Counted from the stretch's first letter, positions 25,696-34,305 are shown. The stretch: 64,000 nt of DNA from Cellulomonas sp. SLBN-39 (GCF_006715865.1 NZ_VFOA01000001.1:2046001-2110000), one strand, 5' to 3'. Notes: generated by a model not told the origin, from the sequence alone. Numbers and translations: made by a program.

Positions 25696-26337
25696 GTGAC
25701 GACGACCTCCGGCGAGGACACCGGACGCCTCCTCGAGCACTTCGACACCGAGGTGCTCGGCGCCCGGCTGCGCGCGCTGCGCGAGGCCCGCGGGCTGACG
25801 CTGCGCGAGGTCGGCGGGCGGCTCGGCATCTCCGCGTCCGCGGTGTCGCAGATCGAGCGCGGCGTCCTGCGCCCCTCGGTCAACCGCCTCTTCGAGCTCG
25901 TCACCGCCGTCGACGCGACGCTCGTCGACGTCTTCGGCTCGGGCGGCACCGACCAGGTCGAGCTCTCCGCCCCCGCGCCCGACGGCTACGTCGTGCGCCG
26001 CGCCGTCGAGGCCGAGCAGGTCACCCTCGAGGGCGGCGTCACGTTCCGCCGCCTGTCACCGGGCGTCTCGCACGACGTCGACTTCTTCGAGTCCACCTAC
26101 CCGCCGCACACCGTCGCCGGCCGCCAGCACGAGCTCATCACGCACCGCGGGTACGAGATCGGCACCGTCACCCGCGGCGAGCTGACGGTGGACTTCGCCG
26201 ACGAGCGCGTCGTCCTGCGCCCCGGCGACACCATCTCCTACGCCTGCTCCAGCCCGCACCGCCTGAGCAACCGCTCCGACGACGTCACCGTCGCCACCTG
26301 GGTCATCGTCCACCCCGGCGCTCCCGCCCCGGCCTGA
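25696..26337 (+). CDS. XRE-family regulator with C-terminal cupin domain
   Basis: 213 residues: HTH_3 domain (~15-70, LRALREARGLTLREVGGRLG then ISASAVSQIERGVLRPSVN) and a cupin sensor (~110-205, HDVDFFESTYPPH, HRGYEIGTVTRGELTVDF, VVLRPGDTISYACSSPHRLSN). GTG at 25696 is preferred to an ATG at 25606, because that ATG lies inside operator 1 and GGACGGAGA precedes the GTG. Cupin-type XRE regulators sense small metabolites. Here the likely targets are its own gene and the permease-racemase operon. Confidence 0.9.
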   Translation: MTTTSGEDTGRLLEHFDTEVLGARLRALREARGLTLREVGGRLGISASAVSQIERGVLRPSVNRLFELVTAVDATLVDVFGSGGTDQVELSAPAPDGYVVRRAVEAEQVTLEGGVTFRRLSPGVSHDVDFFESTYPPHTVAGRQHELITHRGYEIGTVTRGELTVDFADERVVLRPGDTISYACSSPHRLSNRSDDVTVATWVIVHPGAPAPA

Positions 26338-26396
26338 CCCGCGGGGCCCGGAGCGTGAGGGCGTCGGCCGGCCGGCATGCGGCCGCAACGCCACGA

Positions 26397-26438
26397 CGCT
26401 GCTGCCCGTGCCTCGCGGCGGAGGTCCGGGCAGCAGCG
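26397..26438. terminator. hairpin between convergent genes
   Basis: CGCTGCTGCCCG (26397-26408) and CGGGCAGCAGCG (26427-26438) form a perfect 12-bp stem. The 18-base loop contains an inner CCTC/GAGG stem. It lies between the XRE-cupin gene and the NlpC/P60-like gene. Confidence 0.6.
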
Positions 26439-26459
26439 AGCGGGCGACGCCCAGAGCGG

Positions 26460-27923
26460 TCAGTGACCGGCGAGAGCCGGGCTGGTTCCTGCCTTCATGC
26501 CCTGCTCCAGATCAGCCGTTCCTGCGAGGGAGTCGTGCTGGTAGAGATGTCCGCTCTCGGCCTGGAAGAGGATGCGGAAGCCTCCGTCGGAGCTGGCCGC
26601 GATGGCGGGGCTCGTGCCGGCCTTCATGCTCTGCCCGGTGTTGCCGCGACCGGCGTCCCCGACGAAGACGAGGTCTCCGGTGTTGGCCTGGAACGCGATC
26701 TGGTAGCCGCCGTCCGGCAGGGCTGCGATCGACGGGCTCGTGCCTGCCTTCATGCCCTGACCCAGGTTGGCCGGGCCGGTCGTGGAGTCGTACTGGTAGA
26801 GGTCCCCGGTGTTCGCCTGGAAGACGATGCGGAACCCGCCCTTGGGTGACGCCGCGATCGCGGGGCTCGTGCCGGCCTTCATGCCCTGCCCGGTGTTGCC
26901 GCGACCGGCGTCACCGACGAAGACGAGGTCCCCGGTGTTGGCCTGGAACGCGATCTGGTAGCCGCCGCCCGGCAGGGCTGCGATCGACGGGCTCGTGCCA
27001 GTCTTCATGCCCTGACCCAGGTTGGCCGGGCCGGTCGCGGAGTCGTACTGGTAGAGGTCCCCGGTGTTCGCCTGGAAGACGATGCGGAACCCGCCCTTGG
27101 GTGACGCCGCGATCGCGGGGCTCGTGCCGGCCTTCATGCCCTGCCCGGTGTTGCCGCGGCCGGCGTCCCCGAGGAACACGAGGTCCCCGGTGTTGGCCTG
27201 GAACGCGATCTGCTGGCCGCCGCCCGCCAGGCTGGCAACCGCCGGGCTTGTCTCGGCGCGCATTCCCTGTCCAAGATTCGCATTTCCCAGGTCGCCCCAC
27301 TGGTAGAGGTCGCCGGTGTTCGCCTGGAATGTGCCGCGGTAGCCGGTCGTCGACGTGCCGCCGTCAACGACGTTGTTGTACCTCAGTGGCTTGTAGGAGG
27401 ATGTCGGAGCGCCATCGATCGTCGCCCAGTTGAGGTTGCCCGAAACGTGCTTGACCGGCGTGCTTCCAAATGAGTAGTAGTAGAAGGTGCCTGCTCCCTT
27501 GTCGATCCAGCGGTCGAAGAGCAGGGTGTGCCTGCCGGCGATGTTGAGGATGTCGCCGGGCATGAGGCTCGACCGGCTGGGCAGCTGCCAAGAGACGCCA
27601 GGCAGCCCGGACGTGGTGAGGCTCGTACCAAGGTTCCAGGCCAGCGAGACGTAGCCCGAACAGTCGCGGCGGTAGGCGCGCCCGTCTGGGCCCGGAGACG
27701 ACGCGTTCTGGTTGTACTCCCCCGGTTGGTTGTCGACCCAGTACTGGGCTCTCTGGATGATCTCGGTGCGGCTGATCTGACCACCCGGCGTCGATGCCGC
27801 TTGTGCAGGCAGCGCGGTGAGCGGTCCCACGACGATCGCCGCCAGGACAGCGAGAGCAAGGGCTATGGACCTCGCGGCCGGGCGTTGTGATCCGGATGGT
27901 CCGTGCGTCGAACGAGTGTGCAA
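26460..27923 (-). CDS. secreted NlpC/P60-like protein with seven propeller-type repeats
   Basis: 487 residues. A Sec signal peptide (~1-42, ending ALPAQA) is followed by an NlpC/P60- or CHAP-like amidase region. That region has RDCSGYVSLAWNLG with candidate Cys88, and MPGDILNIAGRHTLLFDRW with candidate His132. Residues ~194-487 hold seven ~42-residue units of the type FQANTGDLxxxGD...GQGMKAGTSPxIA. Such units are frequent in actinobacterial secreted proteins, and seven copies fit a seven-bladed beta-propeller. The start is TTG at 27923, with AAAGG 8 bases upstream. Codon use is less GC-biased than neighbours. Likely cell-wall or sugar binding plus peptidoglycan cleavage. Confidence 0.82.
   Translation of the reverse strand: MHTRSTHGPSGSQRPAARSIALALAVLAAIVVGPLTALPAQAASTPGGQISRTEIIQRAQYWVDNQPGEYNQNASSPGPDGRAYRRDCSGYVSLAWNLGTSLTTSGLPGVSWQLPSRSSLMPGDILNIAGRHTLLFDRWIDKGAGTFYYYSFGSTPVKHVSGNLNWATIDGAPTSSYKPLRYNNVVDGGTSTTGYRGTFQANTGDLYQWGDLGNANLGQGMRAETSPAVASLAGGGQQIAFQANTGDLVFLGDAGRGNTGQGMKAGTSPAIAASPKGGFRIVFQANTGDLYQYDSATGPANLGQGMKTGTSPSIAALPGGGYQIAFQANTGDLVFVGDAGRGNTGQGMKAGTSPAIAASPKGGFRIVFQANTGDLYQYDSTTGPANLGQGMKAGTSPSIAALPDGGYQIAFQANTGDLVFVGDAGRGNTGQSMKAGTSPAIAASSDGGFRILFQAESGHLYQHDSLAGTADLEQGMKAGTSPALAGH
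26463..27344 (-). repeat. seven in-frame repeats with a 255-bp two-blade period
   Basis: The coding repeats alternate between an A type (DLYQYDS..GPANLGQGM) and a B type (DLVFVGDAGRGNTGQ). A-B pairs recur every 255 bases. For example, the ~118 bases from 26759 and from 27014 differ at only about one position, which implies recent two-blade duplication or gene conversion. Confidence 0.85.
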
Positions 27924-28069
27924 GGAAATAGCCTTTCAGTGCGTGAGTTTGTCTGGCACTTGGAGACTACTGACGCGCGCGCGCAGATGTTGCTTATTGG
28001 ACGAGTGTCCTGCGTGAAGCGACTGCTCGGTCGCAGTATTGACGTTGTCCGACGGTAGCGGTGGGCTGC

Positions 28070-28543
28070 TCAGTCGAGGCGCTCGGCGACGTCGGCGGGG
28101 AAGCCGCCCGTGGCCAGGGGGCCCCAGTGCTCGGGGGTGAGACGCACCAGGCTCTTGCCCTGCAGACGCATCGCGGCGCGGTACTCGTCCCAGTCGGGGT
28201 GCTCGCCGGCGATGCAGCGGAAGTAGTCCACCAGCGCGTCCTCCGCCTCCGGCATGTGCAGCACCTGCGCGGACCCGTCGACCTGCACCCACGGGCCGTC
28301 CCACTCGTCCGAGAGCACGCACACGCTGACCCGCGGGTCCCGCTCGGCGTTGCGCGTCTTGGCCCGGCCCGGGTACGTCGAGACGACGATCCGCCCCTGC
28401 TCGTCCACGCCCCCGCTGACCGGCGAGACCTGCGGGCGCCCGTCGCGACGGGTCGTGACCAGCAGCATGCGGTGCCGCGGCCGCACGAAGTCCAGCAGCG
28501 CGGCGAGGTCGACGGGCGTGGTGGTGGCGATGGTGCGTCCCAT
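28070..28543 (-). CDS. PPOX-class (pyridoxamine 5'-phosphate oxidase-like) enzyme, probably F420-dependent
   Basis: 157-residue split-barrel flavin/deazaflavin protein. Motifs: HRMLLVTTRRDGRPQVSPVSGG near residue 24, then IVVSTYPGRAKTRNAERDPRVSVCVLSD in the usual positions, of the Rv1155-like F420-dependent group. Predicted cytoplasmic oxidoreductase or F420-binding protein; substrate unknown. ATG at 28543 (MGRTIATTT) is preferred to an upstream ATG at 28627, since family proteins start here. High GC codon use, unlike its two flanking genes. Confidence 0.85.
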   Translation of the reverse strand: MGRTIATTTPVDLAALLDFVRPRHRMLLVTTRRDGRPQVSPVSGGVDEQGRIVVSTYPGRAKTRNAERDPRVSVCVLSDEWDGPWVQVDGSAQVLHMPEAEDALVDYFRCIAGEHPDWDEYRAAMRLQGKSLVRLTPEHWGPLATGGFPADVAERLD

Positions 28544-28641
28544 CCAGGCACGGTACGTCGGGTCGGTGCGAGCGCGCAGCGCGGTGGCGGCTCGCCAGGG
28601 CGGCGAAACGAGGTGGGGAGGCGCCATCCGGCATCTGGCAT

Positions 28642-28665
28642 GATGGTTTACGGAGAAAAACCATC
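28642..28665. promoter_or_regulatory. inverted repeat GATGGTTT-N8-AAACCATC before the Schlafen-like gene
   Basis: Perfect 8-bp arms at 28642-28649 and 28658-28665. A third half-site, GATGGTTT, overlaps the start codon region at 28694-28701. The arrangement suggests autorepression by the AlbA_2/winged-helix protein encoded here. Confidence 0.5.
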
Positions 28666-28694
28666 GTGGGGTGAGCGCGGCGGAAGGAGGCGTG

Positions 28695-30443
28695 ATGGTT
28701 TTCGGGGTCGACCCCGTTCACCAGGCAGTCGTCGAGGTGCTCGATCGACTGGAGCGTGGTGACGCCGCGGAACTTGAGAGCGTCCACGTCGACCTGAAGG
28801 AAGAGGCCGGCCGCCGTGGTCCCGGTGGCATCGTCAGGCCAGGGGCGCGCACCAACGAGGCGGCTGCTCAGAAGCTCGCCGCGGAGGCGGCATGCATGGC
28901 CAACACGGACGGCGGAGGTGCACTCGTCGTCGGTGTGTGCGACGACGGCTCGCTCATGGGCGCCGAACTCGACGGACAGTGGCTGCGCGAACGCATCTAC
29001 GCGCTCACCGACCGCCGACTCACGGTGGATGTGAGTGAGGCGCTCGTCCGAGGCGTGCGACTCCTCGTCATCCGGTCGCCGCAGGCCATCGAGCCGGTGC
29101 GGGTGAACGGTCGCGTCACCTGGAGAGTGAATGATCGATGCGTCGAGGTCGACGCATCGACCTGGCACGCCCGGCGCATGACACGAGACCGCTACGACTG
29201 GTCGGAGCAGAGCTCCCACGTCCCCGTCGACCGGGTGCGACCGGAGGCGCTCAACCTGGCACGCCGGCACCTCGACCGTGCGGGCGGCGCGCGGGAGCTG
29301 GACCTGGCGCGTGCCACGGACCACGACCTCCTCCGGCGTCTCAACGTGGTGACGACCGACGGATATCTGACGAACGCAGGCGCGCTGGCGTTCGTCGGGC
29401 GCGGCGAGCCCGCTCTTGACTACATCCGACGCGCCGTCGCAGGCGGCGACAGCCGACGCCGCGTGCGTGAGGCTGGGATGTCCCTCCTGGAAGAGATCGA
29501 ACGTGTCGAGGAGAACGTCGACGCCTTCAACGAGACGAGGCACGTCCAGCGCGGCTTCGTGATCGCGCGGGTTCCCGAACTGCCTGCGGCGGCCGTCCGC
29601 GAGGCGATCGTGAACGGCGTCGTCCACCGCGAGTTGGCGTCCGCCGGGCCCACGGTCGTCGAGCACGTCGGTCGCTCGCTGGTCGTGAACTCTCCCGGCG
29701 GCTTCGTCGGAGGAGTGACGCCCGAGAACATCATCACCCACCCGTCGCAGCAGCGGAACCGGGCGCTCGCACAGCTCTTCGCAGACCTGCACCTGGCAGA
29801 GCGGGAAGGTATCGGCGTCGACCGCATGGTGCGGGACATGATCGCCGTCGGATACCCGCCGCCGAGCATCAGTGAGATCCCAGGACCGTTCGTGCGGGCC
29901 GCTCTCGTCGGAGATCCCCTGGACGAGGCATGGATCGGGCTGCTCACCCGTCTGATGCCGAGCGAGGCGCGGAACGAGCTCAACGTCCTGCTCCTGCTGC
30001 GTCGACTCGTGGACACCTGGTGGATCGACGTCGCTGCGGCCAGCCCGATCCTGCAGATGAGCGACGTGGAGACGGAGGCCGCGTTGCACAGACTGCGCGG
30101 CGTGACCGTCGACGGGCGACCCGTGATCGAGCCGGTCAACGGGACGCCACCTGGCGCACCCGAGGCTTGGCGTCTGGCAGCCCCGACGTGGGCTGTGCTC
30201 CAGGAGGAAGCGGACGCGATCGGGGCACCGCGACGCGCGCCGGAACGTGCGGAGGTCGCGATGGCGTGGGCGCGCCACCGGGGGAGGGTGAGCACCACCG
30301 AGCTTGGCTCCATCGTCGGAACGAACGCGACGAACGTGAATCGCCTCTTGCAGAGCCTCGAAGAGGATGGCCTTCTCGCGCCGGGTCGGTCCGCGCGGAC
30401 CGGCCGAGGATTCTTCTACGTGCTGGCTGCCCCAGAAGCCTGA
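28695..30443 (+). CDS. Schlafen AlbA_2-domain putative transcriptional regulator
   Basis: 582 residues. The N-terminal AlbA_2 (Schlafen AAA_4-type) domain has ESVHVDLKEEAGRRGPGG, then AAEAACMANTDGGGALVVGV near residue 70. A middle region resembling the C-terminal part of RecG-like AlbA_2 regulators has VREAIVNGVVHREL near 300 and VVNSPGGFVGGVTPENI near 330. A C-terminal winged-helix region (RVSTTELGSIVGTNATNVNRLLQSLEEDGLL, read in parts) follows near 540. ATG at 28695 has AAGGAGG upstream; a GTG at 28671 is possible. Codon use is less GC-rich than the surroundings. Such proteins act as nucleic-acid-binding regulators or defence-associated factors. Confidence 0.8.
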   Translation: MVFGVDPVHQAVVEVLDRLERGDAAELESVHVDLKEEAGRRGPGGIVRPGARTNEAAAQKLAAEAACMANTDGGGALVVGVCDDGSLMGAELDGQWLRERIYALTDRRLTVDVSEALVRGVRLLVIRSPQAIEPVRVNGRVTWRVNDRCVEVDASTWHARRMTRDRYDWSEQSSHVPVDRVRPEALNLARRHLDRAGGARELDLARATDHDLLRRLNVVTTDGYLTNAGALAFVGRGEPALDYIRRAVAGGDSRRRVREAGMSLLEEIERVEENVDAFNETRHVQRGFVIARVPELPAAAVREAIVNGVVHRELASAGPTVVEHVGRSLVVNSPGGFVGGVTPENIITHPSQQRNRALAQLFADLHLAEREGIGVDRMVRDMIAVGYPPPSISEIPGPFVRAALVGDPLDEAWIGLLTRLMPSEARNELNVLLLLRRLVDTWWIDVAAASPILQMSDVETEAALHRLRGVTVDGRPVIEPVNGTPPGAPEAWRLAAPTWAVLQEEADAIGAPRRAPERAEVAMAWARHRGRVSTTELGSIVGTNATNVNRLLQSLEEDGLLAPGRSARTGRGFFYVLAAPEA

Positions 30444-30459
30444 CCCGATCGACGCGGAC

Positions 30460-31107
30460 CTACCTGCTGAGCGCGTCCCAGGCGGCGTTGGTGGAGGCGG
30501 GGAGCTCGCGGGCGTGCCAGAGCACGGCCTGCCAGGGGCGGGCGCTCTGCGCGGAGACGCCCACGCCGACGACGTCGATGCCTGCCGTGCGGCACGAGAA
30601 CAGGGCCCGGCGCAGGTGGTAGTCCTGCGTGACCACCACGGCGGCGTCCACGCCGAGCAGGTCGTGGGCGCGTACGCAGCTGCTCACGGTGTCGAACCCC
30701 TCGTCGTCGCGGACCACGGCCTCGGCCGGGACGCCGTGCTCGACGAGGTACGTCAGCATGGCGCCCGGCTCGTCGTGGTCGGGGCCGGAGCGGTCGCCGC
30801 TGACCAGGACCGTCGTGACGACCCCGCGGTCGAGCAGGTCGACGGCCGCGTCGAGGCGGCGGGCGAGGTACGGGGTGGGGGTGCCGGCGGGTGTGAGCCC
30901 GGCGCCGAGGACGAGCGCGACCGGGCGCGCGGGGACGTCGGCCGGGTCGGGCACGACGTACCGCTGGCCGACCGCCTGCACCACCGTGAACGGCGCCAGC
31001 GCGAGCACCAGGGCGACGGCGAGGGCGACGAGCGCCCGGCGACGGCGCGCCGCACGCGCCGCCGGTGGGGTGCGGGGCGTCCGGGCGGCGGTGCGGGCCG
31101 GGCTCAT
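30460..31107 (-). CDS. YdcF/SanA-like DUF218 membrane protein
   Basis: 215 residues: a basic N-terminus, one TM helix (~25-45, LVALAVALVLALAPFTVVQAV), then a DUF218 domain with ALVLGAGLTPAGTPTPYLARRL, LVSGDRSGPDHDEPGAML and VVVTQDYHLRRALFSCRTAGI. SanA/YdcF proteins influence envelope permeability and are proposed to act on cell-wall or membrane lipid substrates. ATG at 31107 overlaps the FHA gene stop by 4 bases, making it the last coupled gene of the pknG operon. Confidence 0.87.
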   Translation of the reverse strand: MSPARTAARTPRTPPAARAARRRRALVALAVALVLALAPFTVVQAVGQRYVVPDPADVPARPVALVLGAGLTPAGTPTPYLARRLDAAVDLLDRGVVTTVLVSGDRSGPDHDEPGAMLTYLVEHGVPAEAVVRDDEGFDTVSSCVRAHDLLGVDAAVVVTQDYHLRRALFSCRTAGIDVVGVGVSAQSARPWQAVLWHARELPASTNAAWDALSR

Positions 31108-31889
31108 GCCTCGCCGGGCAGGGCCCGCCGCACCACCAGGCGCGTCCACGAGCCGAGGTACAGCCGGTCGCCGTCCTGCAGCTCGTGGCGCTGACCCGGC
31201 GGGATCGGCGTGCTCGGCAGCGGTGCGCCGACGCGGGCCACGTAGGTGCCGTTGGACGACTGCAGGTCCTCCACCCACCAGCGCGACCCGTCGGTGTTGA
31301 GCTGGCAGTGCCGGCGCGAGACCCCCGAGTCGGCACCCGCGTCGACCTGGGGCCGGATGTTGCGCGACACCGACGGACGGCCGACCAGCACGCTGCGCTC
31401 GCGCAGCGGCACGAGCACCGGCAGGCCCACCGAGGGCATCGGGTCCTCGGGCTGCTGCTCGGCGTACCAGTCGGGGTCGATCCACAGCTCGGCCACCCAG
31501 GCGTCCTCGCCCGGCACGCGCGGGGCGGGCGACGGGACCGGTGCGGGCGGGGTCGTCGCCGCGGCGGGCCCGGGGGCCGCCGGGCCCGGGGTGCCGGACG
31601 GCGGCGTCAGGGGCGTCGGCGGGTTGAGCGGGGTCGGGGGAGCGAGCGGCGTGGGCCCGGCGACCGGGGTCGCACCGGTCGTGAAGTCGTACCCGCAACC
31701 CTCGCAGAACAGCGCCCCGGGCGCGGCGGGCGTGCCGCAGTGGGGGCACGTGGCGGGCGACCCGGAGGTGGTCGACGCTGCGGCGGGCGCGGCCGGGGCG
31801 GCGCCGCCGGCGGGCATCGGCGCGCCGCAGACGTCGCAGTAGTCGGTCGACGCGCTGACGTGCCCGTCGGGGCAGACGACCGTGCTCAT
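31104..31889 (-). CDS. zinc-ribbon FHA-domain protein
   Basis: 261 residues. Two N-terminal zinc-ribbon motifs (VCPDG ... YCDVCGAP; CPHCGTPAAPGALFCEGCGYD) are followed by a Pro/Thr-rich linker (~75-125, repeated PTPL units) and a C-terminal FHA domain (~160-255) with SVSRNIRPQVD, SGVSRRHCQLN and VEDLQSSNGTYV. FHA domains bind phosphothreonine, so it is a candidate reader of PknG or its substrates. It is not a close GarA/OdhI equivalent because the N-terminal TT phospho-motif is absent. Coupled by 4-base overlaps to vWA and YdcF genes. Confidence 0.9.
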   Translation of the reverse strand: MSTVVCPDGHVSASTDYCDVCGAPMPAGGAAPAAPAAASTTSGSPATCPHCGTPAAPGALFCEGCGYDFTTGATPVAGPTPLAPPTPLNPPTPLTPPSGTPGPAAPGPAAATTPPAPVPSPAPRVPGEDAWVAELWIDPDWYAEQQPEDPMPSVGLPVLVPLRERSVLVGRPSVSRNIRPQVDAGADSGVSRRHCQLNTDGSRWWVEDLQSSNGTYVARVGAPLPSTPIPPGQRHELQDGDRLYLGSWTRLVVRRALPGEA

Positions 31890-33163
31890 CGACGCACCCG
31901 GCTCGTCTTGGTCGACGCGGTGTCCAGCGCCATCTCGTCGAGCTTCGACGCGCTGCGCTTCAGGCGCACGGTGCCGTGCTCCTCGTCGTCGATCTCGACC
32001 ACGCGCCGCAGCCGGGACGTGGCCTCGGCGTTGCCGGTCTCCTTGGCGAGCTGCACGGCGCGGCCCAGCTTGACGGTCGCAGTGGCCTCGTCGCCCGCGG
32101 CCTTGGCGGCCAGGCCCTCCTGGATGACGTCGGCGAGCTCGGCCTGGCCGGTGTAGTGCGCGACCTCGGGGCTGATCCGGGCCGTCAGCGACGAGTCGTC
32201 CGACCAGACCGCCTTGACCAGGCCCGACGCGACGACCTCGTCGGCCACGGCGAGCTGCACGCGCGCGGCGAGCTGCTCCGAGCCCACCGGCTTCGACGGC
32301 AGGCGGACGGCCACGTGGTAGTCGCGGGACTCGTCCGCCCACGCCCCGGTGGGGTACGCGCCGATCAGCGGCGTGACCGCCGTGCGCCGGGCCGTGAGGT
32401 CCTCGACGGTCGGCGCGACCTGGCGGACGAACAGCACCTGGCCGCCCTGCGGCGTCCACACCCGCAGCTGGGCGTCGGCCACCCCGCGGGCCATCGACGC
32501 GGTCAGCAGGTCGCGGAAGTCGTCGGCGATGCCGGCGGGGTCGGCGATGAGCTCGACGCCGCCGAGCAGCGCCGTGGCGACCTCGCGCAGCTCGTCGACC
32601 TGCCAGTGCGCGCCCACGCCGCGCGCGTCGCACTGGAACCGGCCCGTGACGTCGCGGATCGCCGCGCTGAGCTCGGACCGCGGCTCGGACTCGTTCTTGC
32701 CGTCGGTCAGCAGGATCGCGTGCCGCTGCGTCGCGGCGGGCTGGGTGGCGAAGATCTGGTCGGCCAGCCGCAGCCACGTGCTCATCGCCGTGCCGCCCTG
32801 CGCGACGAGCCGCTCCACGGCCCGCTTGCCCTCCGCGCGGGCCCGGGGCTCCATCTGCACGATCGCGACCGGGGCGTTGGGGTACGGGAAGACGCGCTGC
32901 GCGACGTGGCTGCCGCCGACGATCGCGAACCACGTGCCGTCGGGGACGTGGTCGAGCGCGACCTGCGCGGCGTGCTTCGCCGCGGCCAGCGTCTGACCGG
33001 TCATCGAGCCCGACGTGTCGACCATGATGATCTCGGCGACGCCGCCCGCGGTGGTCGCCGCCCCGCCCACGCCCTCGGCGGTGACCGTGACGATCGCGTG
33101 CGCGTCCGTCCCGCCGTCGGGCAGGAACTCGTTCTGGAAGACCTCGGCGCGGAACGTGGCCAC
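31886..33163 (-). CDS. von Willebrand factor A-domain protein
   Basis: 425 residues. The vWA domain (~40-210) has an intact MIDAS: MVDTSGSMTGQ (DxSxS), Thr in GGTAMSTWL and Asp in LLTDGKNESEP. The remainder is a beta-rich region and a helical C-terminus with charged segments (KLGRAVQLAKETGNAEATSRL). No signal peptide, so cytoplasmic. vWA proteins paired with PP2C phosphatases and kinases occur in TerY-P-type phosphosignalling triads. 74 bases after the PP2C gene, the largest gap in the operon; overlaps the FHA gene by 4 bases. Confidence 0.9.
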   Translation of the reverse strand: MATFRAEVFQNEFLPDGGTDAHAIVTVTAEGVGGAATTAGGVAEIIMVDTSGSMTGQTLAAAKHAAQVALDHVPDGTWFAIVGGSHVAQRVFPYPNAPVAIVQMEPRARAEGKRAVERLVAQGGTAMSTWLRLADQIFATQPAATQRHAILLTDGKNESEPRSELSAAIRDVTGRFQCDARGVGAHWQVDELREVATALLGGVELIADPAGIADDFRDLLTASMARGVADAQLRVWTPQGGQVLFVRQVAPTVEDLTARRTAVTPLIGAYPTGAWADESRDYHVAVRLPSKPVGSEQLAARVQLAVADEVVASGLVKAVWSDDSSLTARISPEVAHYTGQAELADVIQEGLAAKAAGDEATATVKLGRAVQLAKETGNAEATSRLRRVVEIDDEEHGTVRLKRSASKLDEMALDTASTKTSRVRR

Positions 33164-33237
33164 GGTGCTGGCTCCTCGGCGGTGACGGTGGGTGAGGACG
33201 GACGACGGGCGGGCGGGGTCGGCGGCGACGGCGCCGG

Positions 33238-34305
33238 TCAGGGCGTCGGCGGCCCTCCTGGGAGGCTACCGGGCGCCGCGCGGTCGAGGCGGGAGAGCGC
33301 GACGGTGACGTTGTCGTGGCCGCCCTGCGCGTTGGCCCAGGCGACGAGGTCACGGGCGAGGGCCGCCGGGTCCGGGCCGACCCGGGCCACGGCGGCGCGG
33401 ACCTGCTCGGCGACCACCTCGGGCGCCGACGCGTAGTTCCACAGCCCGTCCGAGCACGCGAGCACCCACCCGGGCCCCGTGGGGCGCACCGCGACGGTCC
33501 GCGCCGTCGTGGTCGGCGCGTCCACGCCCAGCCAGCGCGTGATCGCGTGCGCGTCCCGCGCGGACTCGGCCTCCTCCCGGCTCATGCCCGCGGCGACGCG
33601 CTCGGCGGCCAGGGAGTCGTCCTCGGTGAGCTGCGCGGGCGTGCCGTCGTCGGGCAGCCAGTACGCGCGCGAGTCGCCCAGCCACCCGGCGACCACCAGG
33701 CCGGGGGAGGCGAGGGCCGCGACGAACGTGCACGACGGCGGGTCCTCGCGCGTGGCCGCGTCGGCCACGGCGTCGCGGACGGCGCGGTCCGCGGCCTCCC
33801 CGGCGAGCACCAGCAGCCGCGACCACGCGTCCGGGTCGGGCTCCGGGGCGGGGGAGGCCCCGACGCCGGTGACGAGCACGTCGCGGGCGGCGCGGGCCGC
33901 GGCCAGCGCCGCCTTGTCGGAGTCGGGCGCGGAGCCGACCCCGTCGCACACCACGAGCACGTCGACGTCGTCGACGACGCCGAGGGCGAGGGCGTCCTCG
34001 TTGCGGCGTCGGCGCACCCCCAGGTCGGTCACGCCGGCGACGTGCGCGGCGGCGCGCTCCTCGTACCTGTCCCGCGCCGACGGCGCCCGGGTGCCGCACG
34101 CGAGGCAGTAGCCGTCGGGTGCGACGGCACCGCCGCACGCGGGGCACGCCGCCGTGCTCGGGGCGCCGCCGTCGACGGCGGTCCCGTCGTCCGGCGCGGT
34201 CGGCGCCGAGGCCGCCGGTGCGGCCAGCGGCGCGCCGCAGGCCTCGCAGAACCGGGCCCCCGGCCCCGCGCCCTCGCCGCAGGCGGGGCACGTCGTCACG
34301 GTCAC
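33238..34305 (-). CDS. PP2C-family Ser/Thr phosphatase with two zinc ribbons
   Basis: 355 residues. Two N-terminal zinc ribbons (CPACGEGAGPGARFCEACGAP; CPACGGAVAPDGYCLACGT, read in parts) precede a PP2C domain (~90-345). Metal ligands are in RRRRNEDALALG, VVCDGVGSAPDSD, ACSDGLWNYAS and GGHDNVTVAL; GWLGDSRAYWL is also conserved. Predicted to reverse PknG or related phosphorylation. GTG at 34305 overlaps the pknG stop by 4 bases (GTGA). The zinc ribbons resemble those in PknG and the FHA protein, hinting at a shared docking or assembly role. Confidence 0.92.
   Translation of the reverse strand: MTVTTCPACGEGAGPGARFCEACGAPLAAPAASAPTAPDDGTAVDGGAPSTAACPACGGAVAPDGYCLACGTRAPSARDRYEERAAAHVAGVTDLGVRRRRNEDALALGVVDDVDVLVVCDGVGSAPDSDKAALAAARAARDVLVTGVGASPAPEPDPDAWSRLLVLAGEAADRAVRDAVADAATREDPPSCTFVAALASPGLVVAGWLGDSRAYWLPDDGTPAQLTEDDSLAAERVAAGMSREEAESARDAHAITRWLGVDAPTTTARTVAVRPTGPGWVLACSDGLWNYASAPEVVAEQVRAAVARVGPDPAALARDLVAWANAQGGHDNVTVALSRLDRAAPGSLPGGPPTP

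Noticed and set aside
27966..27990. Alternating CG run (GCGCGCGCGC) as a Z-DNA regulatory element
   Set aside because: A run of about 12 bases is unremarkable in DNA of this GC content.
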